From the NCBI GenBank assembly GCA_019096065.1, contig JAGUCH010000001.1:2728001-2792000 (forward strand): DNA of 64,000 nt, written 5' to 3'. This DNA comes from Paracyclopina nana (Eukaryota; Arthropoda; Copepoda; Cyclopoida; Cyclopettidae). Numbering within the stretch: the stretch's first letter is position 1; each line of letters begins with the position of its first letter. The translations under genes and the position numbers were made by a program. Below are positions 10,888 through 23,118 of the stretch, one piece after another. Under the pieces are notes generated by a model, which ran no database searches, had not been told where the DNA came from, and saw nothing but the letters and a program-made list of their open reading frames with translations.

Positions 10888-13800
10888 TCACGTGGCTTTG
10901 TTGTCGCCCTCCTCCTCAAAGTTGGGAATCTCGAGAATCGCCCTCTCCAGAATGTCGTATTTTTGGGCTTCTCCATTTTCGCTGAGTACAGTGATCTCAT
11001 CAGGACTGGAGGCATTAGTGGTCATCGTTGTGGGCGTGGCCGTCGCGGTGGTGGTGGTGGGCGTGGCCACAAAACTCGGGTTGACCGAGTTGGCAAACGT
11101 TTGTACTTGAGGTCCAAGAATGGTGGTCGTGGGCATCCCGTAAATCAATGGCTGCGGCTGAGGCTGGAACATGAACTGAGGTACAGTGGGAAACATGAAA
11201 GTGGGCGTGGCCGAGGGTGCAAACGTGGGCGTGGGGTGGGACACGAGGATCATTTGTCCGTTGGGGCCTTGGGCCAAAATGGGTATATTTTGGGAGAACA
11301 TGAATGTGTTGGCAGCTGGGGCGGGCTGAAATTGAGCCGGTGCGATGATTTTGGCTGGAGCCGGCGCGATGGGGGCGTAATGTTTGGTTAATCCGTGTTT
11401 GGCTTTGTTGGCGTCAGCTGAGGTGGATGGAGTCGCCACAATTGGGGCCGCCATGAGGGGCTCCATGATTGATTGCGCGGCCGGCGTCTCGGGGTGCCTT
11501 TTTTTGATGTGCTCCTTCAGCCGGTTGATGGACGTGAAACCGGACTCGCAGTTCTGACACCTGAATGGCCTTTCTCCCGAGTGCTGAAAGAGGTGGCGGA
11601 CCAGTGAGTTTTTGTGCCGGAATTGCAGCTTGCACACGTGACACGTGAACTGCTTCTCTGTGCGATGAACCTGCAATCGAAATCACCTTTAATTGTAGCT
11701 CCTTCAACATAAATGCAAGTGTGCATCTTACCCGCATGTGAACCGCAATGTCGGTCACCTCGGCCTCGCAAATTTTGCATTCGTAGTCCTTGAAGCCGGT
11801 GTGGAACTTGCGGTCGTGTCTGAGCAATTTTGACAGGGAGCAAATCTTCAATCGGCACTCGGGACACTGGTAGAACTTGTCGTCCCCAGGCACGTGACTC
11901 TTCTCGTGCCGCTCCATGCGGACCTGTTTGCGGGTCCAAAAGCTGCAATTCTTCTCCTTGCAATACATCCATTGTCCATCGGTTTCAGTCTCGATGCTCA
12001 CTCTCGCTTTGGGCTTCTTTTGAGATCTTTGTTGATTGGTCGTCGTCGTACTTTCGTCGGCGGTGTCAGTCTTGCTTGGGTTTTCACGCTTCGGGTTCGA
12101 AAAGCTGGGAAGATCGTCCATGTAATTGTACACAACAAAAGGCTGAGTTGGAACGTCTTCTGCCGTCGCTGAAGAAGATTCTTCGGGTTCTGCCGGCTTC
12201 TTTTCCTCAATGCGAGGCCTCTTGGGCTGACTTGTTGGTTCATCCTCATTAGCAGTTGTAGAAGATTTCACGGCTTGATTCGCCTCAGGTTCCCTTGGAG
12301 TAGGATCTTCTGATGATGCCTCGTTGGTGCTCTCTTCAATTTTGGTAGTGTCTCGCACTTTCGCCCAAGGGATTTTCACCACGACTCGAGGCTCGACGAC
12401 TCCAACGGTTCGTTTTTTGCTGCAAAATAAGGTGCAAAGCATGAGAACTAATCGTCGCGTACATGTGCTCAAAATTCGCCTTGAGTAACTTTTCCCCACG
12501 CATGCACAAGAATAAGTGTTCATTTTTCTATGTCACCGCGCAATCTCCGAAATAATGGGTGAATGCGCGAGGCCAGCAATGGAAAATGATGATGGTAAAA
12601 AAGTGCGTGATAAATTACTCGTTTTACCTGTTATTGTTAGGTGCCAGGATTTCGGTCTGAGGTCTTCGCTGCTGCAAAGGGAGTTGCTGCTGCTGCTGCT
12701 GTTGTTGTTGTTGCATTTGCTGCTGAGATTGGTGTTGCTGGGCATATCGGCAATTTTGTGGCATTGGCCTCGTCACAGCAACCGCTTTTCTCTCCTCACT
12801 AATAGCTTTCTTGTTGCTGCAATCACTGAAAAAGTAATCCCATTAGGAGCACATATAGCTTTCCATGGCAATAAATTAGTTATCGATTATGAAGAAACGA
12901 AACCTCTACAGTCGCCAAAAAGGTACTACTACATTCATGCGGTAGTATATATTGTTAATCCTGTGTAGCAACTCTTTCTCAAAGTAGAGCTGTATGGTGT
13001 TATTACAGAGTGGGCTAGGAGAAAAAGTCAAGCTTTTAGGGGGGAAACTAATGATGTTGACGCTCATTTGCTCAGAAGATTTCTTTCTCGGTGCTTTTTG
13101 CTCTTAGCAGACAATTCAATTATCGTGGCACGGGGAAGACCCATTTAGTGGCAGCAGTAAATTTATAGTACGCGTGTGTAGTTGTACGCCAGGGTTCACG
13201 ATCACAAAAATGTCCGCCCACCCATTTCTCATACTGCAACATCTAGGGTTTGTGTTACATCATGTTGTCGTCGTCAACGAGATTTAATTAGCATTGATTT
13301 TGGAAGGAGAAGCCATGCAGAAGGAATACGAGGAGAAAGCTTCCGCGTGAAAGACAACCGAGAGGAGCAAAAAATGAGCCATTAATAAGGCAATAAAAAG
13401 CTGCTTGATGGCATATAGCAATTAAGTAAGCCTGTCGTCCTCGTTAGAGTCATTATAGTTGGAGGTGCTCTGCTTCCTTAAAATTACCATTCTAGGGCAG
13501 GCAGGCAGGCATAATGACTTGGCTCTTTCTTTTGGATGTGTCATCAAGAGATGTAGGTATCAGGGAGGAGAAACACGCCCAACGCTAGATTGCTTTTGCT
13601 TTCTATACTAAGCTAGCTGCTCCCAAACTAGATGGTTTGTTGGGGAAATGTTACCAAATGAAGCCTGCCCCCCAAGGAAGCCGGGAAAAAAGGGAAAGCA
13701 CCCCCTAACCTAACTCGCTCCTTTTAGCTCAATTTGCATGCATTTCCCCGACTACATCTATAGTGAGCCACCACCCGCCGAAAATGAGTGTAATTGTGTT

Positions 13801-16800
13801 CTCAATCCTTTCTTTGTATTGCTCCACTCTCTCTCTCTATGCTAGTCTGAACACCATAGGCTATGCACATTTTGCGCCATATCGCTTCAAAGGCTGACTC
13901 ATACCCAATTCAGGGAGCTCAAACGAGGTGAAAGGCATTTACTGGATCCTCACCTGTTCTCAAAGTGGCCATTACAGGCCGGGAAATTGTCATCAGTTGG
14001 CTGCTGCTGTGCTAAATATGAGTCCACCGGGAACTGAGCATCGATGGAGCTGAGCACTTGGTCGACTAGCTGAGACAAATCCTCGCCGTTGTCCTCGTAG
14101 TCGTTCAAGTCGAACGCAACCTGGAGCTTCTGATCGCCGGAAAAGCCGGAGTCGGTCGACATCTGCCCAGGGGACTTTTGGTGGTACACAAAGGAGTCAA
14201 GTGAGGTTTGGTCGCAATTGTGGTCGAGATACTTTTGCAGCATGGAGGTGAGCTCCTCGTCCTGGTGATTTCTTTTGTCTTGTTCATCATTGTAATGATG
14301 AAAGTTGCTATTGTTCCAGATGTTGTCCGGAGCTCCCATGGGATTTTGTGAAAGATTCCCAGTTGCGCTTTTGCTACATCTCGTCGTCGTCGCAGTAGCC
14401 GCTCCTGTTGTTGCCTCCAATGTCTTCATGGTGCTGTGGAATTGCCTGAAAAAGTTGGGAAGTCACAAATTACTCGAGTGTCAGCACGTTTCGAGCAAAA
14501 CGCCCACAGTGCTGTGTGCGTTTTTAAAACGACTGCGCCGTTTTGAGGCTTACACTCGCACAAAAAAAAGTGAGTCTACTCATGAATAATCAAATAACAC
14601 CATGTGAGAACTAGAAGAGCAAAAATGCTGTTATGGGACCCCAGGGACTTATACCGACTTTTTACTACAAATGCAATATGATCTTTCTCCCTATATATTG
14701 TTACCCAGAAATAACGCGGAGACAAGACAGAAAATGGCTGTGGGAAATGCACGAGTGGTGCTCAAATTGCTTTTGATGTAATTCCTCAGCTAATCTGTAC
14801 ATCCAGCCAATTATGACACACTCATTTTCGTCTTGGTAAACAACTGAATTGCATTACCCGGGCGAATGTGAGCTTTTCGCTGGAACACAGCAGCATCCTC
14901 AAAAAGTGTCCAAAGTGACGTGAAAAGGCGTCCATTTTGTGTTACCATATAATAAAGGCAGACATTTTTCGAGCGAGAGCGAAAAAAAGACCGACAATGT
15001 AGACAGACATAACCTGAAAATGACCTTCCCTCTCACGGCCAATTAAGTTCAAATGGTTCTCTATCCGTTTTTGGCTCCGTCCACCGAAAGCCTCCTCTCC
15101 TCCATTCGCAAATCTTTCTTTGAAAATAAAAAATTGGATCTCCCCTGCTGTGCCAACCTACGCTTCAAATGAAAAACGAGCACGGCTCATATAGAGGGGC
15201 CATCACCATCATCCACCGGTCAAGCCATGTACTGAGTGTTTACATAAAATTGCTGCTGAATCATGATCCGATTATTTTTTGTGGAGCATCCACAGCTAAT
15301 TTTCGTTCCAACAGCAACCTCCAGAATATGGTAGCTAGCTTCTTTTTCCATCTCATTTCTGACCCTCAGGATCAAGATGATCCTATAGCACGCGATATGC
15401 CATACAGAAGAGTGGCCAACAGTTCCCTCTAATTCTGCAGGAAAAAAATCAATATCATAGTATTCCATTTTTTTCCACCACTATAATTTACCTATTTTTG
15501 ATATTATATGAAAAGCCCCTTTTTGGTGGATGGGCGCAGCAGCTAAAGCAGTAGTAGTTGTTGTTGTTGTTCGGGGAAAAACCTCATGAATTTCTCTACA
15601 TTTTTGCAGATTGCAGGGCGGGTCGTCGGCCACAACCACAACTTGTCACAAAAACTGACACACCCTGGATAGACGCGAAACTACTTTATATTTTGCCAGA
15701 TAAAGGCTCCTTCTTCGCTGGCCAGTTTTTCATATCTCAAGAGTTGACGCGTCAGCTAGCTGCTGCTGCTGCTAGATGGTAAATAGCTTGATTGCAAAGC
15801 GCCAAGCTTGAATTATTGGCCCTTTTGAACAGACGATGAGCTTGTTCAAAATTCCTAGGTCAAAAGATCAAGACACTACTTGCATTTGAAATTAGCAGAG
15901 GAATTTGTGTCCTAAATCAAAGCTTGGACAACCTGGAAATTTTTCAGCCCCTCACACAAAATTAATAGGGCAACAACAAGCTTCAGTTTTCAACTTTTCC
16001 AGCATAATTGTGTTATGAAAGAAGCCATGATTAGGGTCGCGCGCGCGCGCTGAATTGTGGTAATGAATGCGGTGTATTTCACGATTAGATCAGGGGTGAG
16101 ATATGAAAAGGCATTTTGAAGTAGTAGTCGTAGTCTGAATAATGAGGCAATGTGGGACAAGACTTTTATGCTTTGATTGCGTGACTCGCGCAATATGTGA
16201 GAGTTGAACACCAACATGACTTCTAAGATTCCCAAGCTGGCAATGAAGCGATTTGGCCAATGTTACTTCAACTGCTAGAATATAGTAGTACACTTCTATC
16301 GAGCTGTGTCATCAAAACGTGAGCTCTGTTTCTTGCAGCAGCAGCAGCAGCAGCAAAAAGAAGAAAAATCCGGGAATTCCTCTTCATGCTGTGAAATAGT
16401 GTAGACTCCTGCTGATGGCCTAATGATTATGTTTCAAGTCTTGTCATCACATCCAGACCTGGCTTGACACATCTCTTAATTGCGCCCAAATTTTCTCGTT
16501 CACACTCGCCTGCCAAATTCTCGATTTAAATTTGACTATCTCAAATCACACACTTTTAATGGGACTTTAATTAACTCTCGCCGAGGAAACTTTTGGCAGG
16601 ACCAAAAAAAAAGATCACTGCTGCTGATGCCGAATTTGTTCCAGGCTTGTGAGTGCTCAATTAAGTGATAGCTAAGTCGAGCTTCCAATTAATTTTGCTT
16701 TTTTTTCTTGAGCACCACAGTAATTTATTCCTCCTGCTTTAACACTTGAGTGCCGAGCTGAGAACAGAAGGGTGAACAGGCTGAGAATTCGCCCCCCATT

Positions 16801-19800
16801 AATCTTTGGTCGAAATTGCTGATCAATTACTCACTCATGATTTACAACAATTAGGTTGATCTAAATGACAGCAAAAATTCTCATTGGGACGGAGAAAAAA
16901 AACTGGATTGAAAATTGTTGTCGTAATTCTCTCTTCTTCTTGCTCTTTTATGGCCCAACTTGATTTATGCTACTCGATGGCCAACTCGTAATAGTTCATG
17001 AAATCGATTCCACTCCGAGATTCCAGCAATGATTCATGTCATGGAGCCTGTCCAATTTTTTTGACGCGCAATTTTAGGGCTTGTTTCCAACAAATTTGTT
17101 AACCCTTTGCCTATTCTTGAAAGAAATTCTTCTCACTCCTTCACTGCACGCTGGTATTTGCACAAGGTTTTTTGACTGACCATTAGCTGTTACAGAAAGA
17201 ATGCACACCTGTCAGTTTTAAGGGTGAGCTGAGCCTCAACTCAACAATTTCCCAGGGCAATTGACCATTGGCCATCATGTTTTGAGCACACAAAAGAAAA
17301 CTTCCTTGACCTAAGCTTCAAAAGCATTCAATCGCGCCAGTTAAAGCACTGCATGAATTTCAGAGCCAAAAAAAATCACACACAGTTCTGCTACAACTTA
17401 AAGATTAGACAAAACTTCCGAGTCCTTTATGGCACGTGCTTATTAGCAAAATAATGCTGTAGCAATCGATTCGTTCCGCTTCCGGCATCATGAAGCCATT
17501 TTTTCCTGCTTTCATTATGAGCCGTCATTATCGCGAGCTGGTGTACGTAATATGGCATAAAACTCTGCGGCTGTCACATCAAGATAGAGCAATCAGAAAT
17601 CTTTCTTTTTTTTCTCTCTCTCTCTCTTCGACCACAAAAATGTAGTGCTAGCACAACGCCGCAAGATTACAATATCACATTTTCCCAATCTTAATTAAGA
17701 TTGGCCAATTCAAAAACATGTCGACGAGGACTTTGTATAATGTGCAGTGGCAGCAGCTGATCGATATCTGACTCGATATCCTGCGTTTCATGCGAAAACC
17801 TGGATCAGCCCAGGGAATTTCAGTCGAAGTGAAAGCCACTCAAAGCTTCGCTGGTGGATCAATCAGTCAGTCAGTCAGACAGACAGACCCAGTCATCACC
17901 ATCTTCAGCCAACCGTGAATGAGAGCTTTGACAGGCCAGTGGAACCTACATTAGCTTTTGCTACAATTACCGGTGCACCGCGCACATTATCAGAATTAGC
18001 AGCCGACACAATCAGACACTCTCAAAAAATGACAATGCCAAAATAATCCACCAAAGAGACGTAGCATATTTATATAACAGAAAAAAGGCACAGGCTTTCA
18101 CATGAAAAGGTAGGCAAAGAGCACTCGCGCATCCATCCATCCATTCCCTTTTAGGACATTAAAAACATCATTCTTTGAGACGTTTCTCGAGAGATCAAAA
18201 GAAGCAGCAGTAAGCTCTCAAGGGGTTGCGTGAAGGTATACTTCCATTCTACATAAGCATGAAGCGAGCAAAAACAGAAAGTGCGTGTGAAAGCAAAACA
18301 TGTTGCGAAATGGATGGCGAAATACCACCCACAAAGAAGACTTCCGTCTACGCATGTCTGCAAAATTTCAAATTTGAAATTAGCACATGCAGTGAGCATG
18401 GCTCGTGTGCTGCTGCTGCTGTTGCAGCTGAGCATATTTCTGTCAATTACGAGGAGACTGCAGCAACGTGGCGCATTGTTTTCTCGTTAATGGGTAGCCA
18501 TTATTAGTCTGTTGGCATGGGTAGCTAAATGGAATCCCCAACTAGTATATAAACCGTTATTAGCGTAGGGCTCAAGTATATTATTGCTCCTCCGCTCACA
18601 GAGAGTTTACAGCGGAAAACTTCACTCATAACTTTGCCTTTGTTTGACTTGGAGCTCGCTTTGTTTGTGTTATTTTACTACTTTTACCTTGTTCTCGTTG
18701 TTGTCAAAATAGCTGGCTCTCATGAGAGTTTCTTGTAGCATTCTCATCCCATTTCGAAAGTAAATGGCATCGCCTGGTATTTCGCCAGCAGTTTACACAC
18801 ATAGTACTACACACGGGCTGCCTTTTTATCGATTATTTCGAATGCAATGCAGATTTACAGCAAACCTCGCCATCAGCAAGATTTACTACTCCGACTACAA
18901 CAACAACAACAGCAATGCTATTCAACATAGCCGACGAGAAGTGGCAAAAAACACGCAGGAATGGAAAAAAAGTATGATGTATTCAAACAAAGAGTGTTGT
19001 GGGCTTTAAAAAGCTGTACGTACTACTTTTGGTTACGACCCATATTGCGGCAGTTTGGAGCAGCCAGCTCTAATATGCCATACAGTTTTTGAAAACGATG
19101 AAATTATTTTTATGATTCTCCACATCATGAGAGGGGGGTCCATAAAGCTTCGTGCTGCTAGCTTTAAAGGCGTACCATGATTAAATATCGATTTTGGAGT
19201 CTGCTGGCCAAAGAGGGGAAAGCCCTTGTGGTCTACTCATCCCTTTGTCCTCTCAGCAGATCTGGCTCTCTTAAACACACCATTCTATCAGTGTAGCTGT
19301 TGTAACAGGATTGGAAAGCAAGCCAACTTTCCCGAAGGATCGAGAGGTCATTATTAACCTTTTAACGACCTGAGCTGCCCTCAGAATTGATTGGGCAAGG
19401 GATGCGCTAAAAGAGCTTTCTGCTCCCTCTATTAGCGAACAGATGCTGCCTAATTAAGCTGGACAGACAGCAGGTGCATTTTTCTAGTAAGGGGTAATCA
19501 ATGGAATAAATGCTTATTCTGTTAGCAATACAGTCCCGGGGACAAATGGCCGCCGAAAAAGAAAGAGCTTTCAAATATGGTACTAATGACTTTGGTGTCC
19601 TGCCACAATATCCCATGATGGATTTGAGGCGTAGTAATGAACGCCTAATGACGGCGAGATTCGATCAAACAAGTCGACCAACAGGGGAGCAGCACTTTTG
19701 ATTGAAGACCTTTCACAGCACACAGCTTACTTTAGCTCTCTTCTCGGATACATCAATACTTTAGTTTTCCTGGCAATCATATTCCTCCTCCAAGGGATCG

Positions 19801-22317
19801 AGCTCTGAGCTCAGAATCATTCATCACACTTTAAGCTGACGACGTAAGTAAGCGTGTAACCATTTAGGACTATCTCGCCGCCGGTGAAATATGATTTCTG
19901 CGTAGCGTCTACCATTAACACAGATAATGCAATGTATAGGGACATGCAGGATCATTGACGTGAGATTTGCTCAATGCACCTAATGATACTATTTTTCCCT
20001 ATCGATGCTGCGGAGTAGCGTCTACTCCGAAAGAGTTGGGCTTTTTCACGCATTGCGCTACTTCTCCCATTGTGGAAAGGCAGGAGCAAAAAATAAGCTT
20101 GGGAAATAACCACACATTGGTAGCTGTTGTTGTGCTCGAAGAAGAAGAAGTCAAAGTAAGTGAAAGCAGCTACGGGTTTATCTCCTGTGTTCAGGCCAAC
20201 TTTTGTCACTACCTACTTCGACTAGCTTTCAGAGGAGGAGACGTCTCCAGTGGAATTTTCTTGGATGCATTACCCTACCAGACGCTTTTAGGGTTTACCA
20301 GTGGAATTCCTCCAACTCCGTGAGAGAGCCCCCAAATGGCAAGCAAATACATCTGCTAAAATGTACTACTACTACTACTACTACATGGGAGCTAAGGAGA
20401 CAGAAAAAGTCAGACAAAACAAACATGCTCCAATATATGGGAAGAGGAGTGTGTTCAGCAGCTGAAATCCCACTTTTTCAAACGGTTGAAAGATCTCTCT
20501 TTGAGCGCTGAATGGAATATTCCGAATCAGTGGGGTTGAATGCAGGGTGAAAAGCTACGGCAGAATACATCTAGTCTGCAGAGACTTTTCGAGCAGCTTT
20601 CAGCAGCCATACAGCAGCAGAGAAAATGGCGTTCGTTCACACTTTCTTTTCAAGAAAACCTGAGGCTGAGAGTGAGTGAGTGAGGGGAAAAGCTTTTTCC
20701 TGGCTACAAATTTGCTCGATCTCATTCGATAGATGATGTACGAACGTGATGTGGGGATAGAAAATGGGAAGTGAGGCGAGAAAAGTTTTTTGGCTGGCAT
20801 CCTACTGCTGCTAAAGCAGCTCTACGCCATTATTTTCGACTGAAAATTGAAAAGTTGGAAAGTCAATCATGATGAGCTGCGAGACTCATCGTGGTGGTAA
20901 TAAGGCTTTGGCTAGGCGGAAAACGAGCACTACTACTGGGCTTTATTTGAAGCCATCCAACCGTGATCCACATGAATGAGTCGGATCAATTGTCCATAGA
21001 TTTATGGGATGACGTCCGTTACCAATCTCATATGATGACATGACTTTAGGGCTGAATTCTGCTCAGTTGTGAGAGATTTTGGCTCTTATGGGAATAGGCC
21101 AATATGGTGATGCTACAAATACTGAAATGGCTCTGAAAATGTGAATGTGCATTGAACCAGCTACAATTTCACCGAGAGTTTCAAATATTTACATACACGA
21201 TGTACTGTAGTGGAGGAGCTAGAAAGTCAATCCGATTTACCATGCCAGTGCTGGTGGTGGAAAAAAACTTTGTCAAGCTTCATTAGACTTGAGACTCGGA
21301 ATTAATTAGTGCGTCGAGTTGATGTAATAAGGTCGCATCTGCTGCTCGCGATTGTAATTCATGAAACTAGCTATTATTAATTAATTTGGTTTTAGTATGC
21401 AAATCGCAGCAGCTTCAGTGGGGTGAAACAAATGATGATTGTTTAGCTTTCTTTTTCTTGATCTCATTTGCATCAAGGCTGCTCGATGTAGAACATGCAG
21501 CAGCGATTATCATGGGAGAGACCCGAATAATGCATCTCTTCTGGAAGAAGAGCGCACGTCTACTGTACTACATTCAATCAATAACGAGAAAGCAGAGAAT
21601 GCATCGCAGTGTCATCACAAATCACTTGCTTTTGATTATCATCATCAAACATTTTATTGATTTGCTGCTCCCTCCGCCTCAATAAAAAGTGAAGAAAAGC
21701 CTAATTATTTAGGGAATCTTTTCAGCGTTTGGTCATAAAGCCATTAAACGTATCAAATGTATTGCAGGAGGGGGGTCATGAAATGTATTGTTGGCAAACT
21801 CAATTGTCACTGCTATTTGGCAATGGCAAATAATGAAATAAAGGCATTCGGATCATTTGATTTCATGAGTCAGATGTATGTAACCCCATGGGCTCAATAA
21901 AGGACCATCATTGGATTGGATTATTTGAGCTCATCTTTTCGGCACACATTGGCTTTTCACGCGTAATGCAATGAAAAAGAGGCAGTCAAAAGAAGGAGAC
22001 ATGGCCAAATGTTCTTTTTTTGCTGTTGTAGTCGTTGGGTTCCCATCCCCTAGCTGTTTTTCCGACCTTTTTTCTGCATAATGGCCAGTAAGGTATAAGA
22101 TTTCAATAAATGTGCTGCAGATGCTGCTATCACAATATGAATATGGGAGCACTTGAAAAACCATGAAAAAAGGAGAGTCTTACCTTTTTCGGCACCATGA
22201 CAGCTGTTGTTGCTGCTGTAGCTGCTGCTGCTGCTGCTGCTGTTGAAGACATAGCTGGTTTGGGTCGTAGTTGGAGTAATAATAGTGATGCGGGTCGTAG
22301 TACTGTCCACCTTCCAT
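10888..22317 (-). CDS. Zinc-finger gene A: five-finger C2H2 protein, 5 coding exons, 764 aa, paralogue of gene B
   Basis: Exons in transcript order: 22317-22184, 14445-13954, 12825-12628, 12419-11732, 11670-10888 (stop TGA). Intron phases are 2,2,2,0 and intron 1 is 7.7 kb. Exon 1 is Tyr-rich (MEGGQYYDPHHYYYSNYDPN) then poly-Gln. Exon 2 holds the motifs DEELTSMLQKYLD, STDSGFSG and EDLSQLVDQVLSSIDA, acidic helices that look like activation or interaction modules. Exon 3 is Gln-rich. Exon 4 has RTVGVVEPRVVV and fingers 1-3; exon 5 has fingers 4-5 and a Pro/Thr/Ala-rich tail. Fingers (about residues 427-562) are C-x4-C-x12-H-x3-H, C2H2, a shortened C-x2-C-x9-H-x3-H, C2H2 and C2H2. The protein is presumably a nuclear DNA-binding factor. 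The exon 1 assignment rests on phase agreement and similarity to METAPYY of gene B. I do not recognise an orthologue. Confidence 0.82.
12628..12825 (-). other. Gln-rich exon 3 of gene A, without a separate counterpart in gene B
   Basis: On the minus strand, an acceptor TTTTTCAG and a donor AACAG|GTAAAA bound 198 nt that read DCSNKKAISEERKAVAVTRP and then a Gln-rich run before QRRPQTEILAPNNN. Phase 2 at both ends lets it be included or skipped without changing frame. The preceding exon also ends in phase 2, so it could be an optional cassette. Confidence 0.7.
16038..16050. repeat. CG dinucleotide run
   Basis: 13 nt of uninterrupted alternating CG in otherwise AT-rich intron sequence. Confidence 0.9.
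16336..16355. repeat. CAG trinucleotide microsatellite
   Basis: Six to seven perfect CAG units in intron 1 of gene A, not in a supported reading frame. Confidence 0.95.
20364..20384. repeat. TAC trinucleotide microsatellite
   Basis: Seven perfect TAC units in intron 1 of gene A. Confidence 0.95.
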
Positions 22318-22580
22318 GATGATGTGTTCATACTCTTTACGATGCACTAAAGCTCCCACCAAGTGCAGCGACGTTGTGAAAGTAGGCTGCAAATCATTGT
22401 GTTTTGCTTGATCGATGGAACAACCTCGGTGGACTTGATCCTTGCAACTGAAATTGGGGCTCTCCGACGAGCTAAGCAGCGAGGACTTGATCGCCGGCGT
22501 CGCCGCCGCCGTCGCCGTCTATTCATCTCATAGCGTAGCTAGCTGCCGGCACCTCGCTAGCTCACCTCAAGCTTCGAAAA
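22318..22580 (-). promoter_or_regulatory. Presumed 5' UTR and promoter of zinc-finger gene A
   Basis: The sequence just upstream of the gene A ATG includes a markedly CpG-rich block at about 22470-22570 (runs of CGCCG) in otherwise AT-rich surroundings. On the minus strand there is a TTTCAGTTGC match to the arthropod initiator TCAGTY near 22450. The exact start site is unknown. A possible acceptor (ATTTGCAG) near 22388 leaves open a further untranslated exon. Confidence 0.4.
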
Positions 22581-22829
22581 CGAGATGCACTCCACGCAGT
22601 TTCACTAGAAAGAAAAAGACGAAAAACTGGGCCTCATGCGCATCATTAAATGGGCCCCACTCCATCCCGGGTGTTTTCCAACTCTCCGCTTTTTCTTCTT
22701 TAACCGCCAACTTTCATAATGGAGAATGTAGCCGGAATTGTTCCGTGGGGAGCAATAAAGCAGCGCTAATAAGGATGACTAGGCAATTTAGCGACATTAC
22801 CTTTTAAATGGGAAATAAGAGCCGGTGCT

Positions 22830-23118
22830 ATCCCAACCAGAAATTTTCCCAAGTTTTCTGAAAGTTATTGCAATGTGTTAGCACTCCTTCGTTTTACCCA
22901 GGTTGAGTTTATGTCGTTATGTAACATTAACTTCATTACCACCTATGAAAAAAATTCGAGAAAAATCGAATGTTACACGGAAAATTTGTATTTTCGATTT
23001 TACCTAGGTGTCAAGGCAGTTAATGTTACATAACGACTAGAACTCTATGTTGATAAAACGTATAAGTTTCACTGAGGATTTTTTTGCCGTATGAGGGCCC
23101 AGAATTTCTGGTTGGGAT
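22830..23118. mobile_element. 289-bp foldback MITE
   Basis: The ends are inverted copies of ATCCCAACCAGAAATT (left 22830-22845, right 23103-23118). A second inverted pair inside, GTCGTTATGTAACATTAACT, lies on each side of a central spacer (about 22912-22931 and 23019-23038), and the pairing continues imperfectly through ACCTA. The element could fold into one long imperfect hairpin and has no coding capacity. I could not identify a clear target-site duplication, so the superfamily is unassigned. Confidence 0.8.

Larger units (their letters stand above)
14446..22183 (-). other. Intron 1 of zinc-finger gene A (7.7 kb)
   Basis: A long intron bounded by CGAAAAAG|GTAAGA at the 5' end and CTTTTTCAG at the 3' end. 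I see no supported coding exon inside it on either strand. It holds several microsatellites: CG at 16038-16050, CAG at 16336-16355, TC at 17613-17627 and TAC at 20364-20384. Its size suggests regulatory content, but I cannot show particular enhancers. Confidence 0.6.

Noticed and set aside
10807..11391. 194-codon Gly/Arg-rich open frame on the + strand
   Set aside because: It lies wholly antisense to the gene A last exon, and its composition is the mirror of the Pro/Thr/Ala-rich tail.
12516..12968. 150-codon + frame with a Leu run
   Set aside because: The Leu run is the antisense of the poly-Gln exon of gene A.
22318..22392. Upstream extension of gene A exon 1 (frame open to 22392)
   Set aside because: The extension begins at a TTG codon. 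The first ATG is at 22317, which also aligns with the gene B start.
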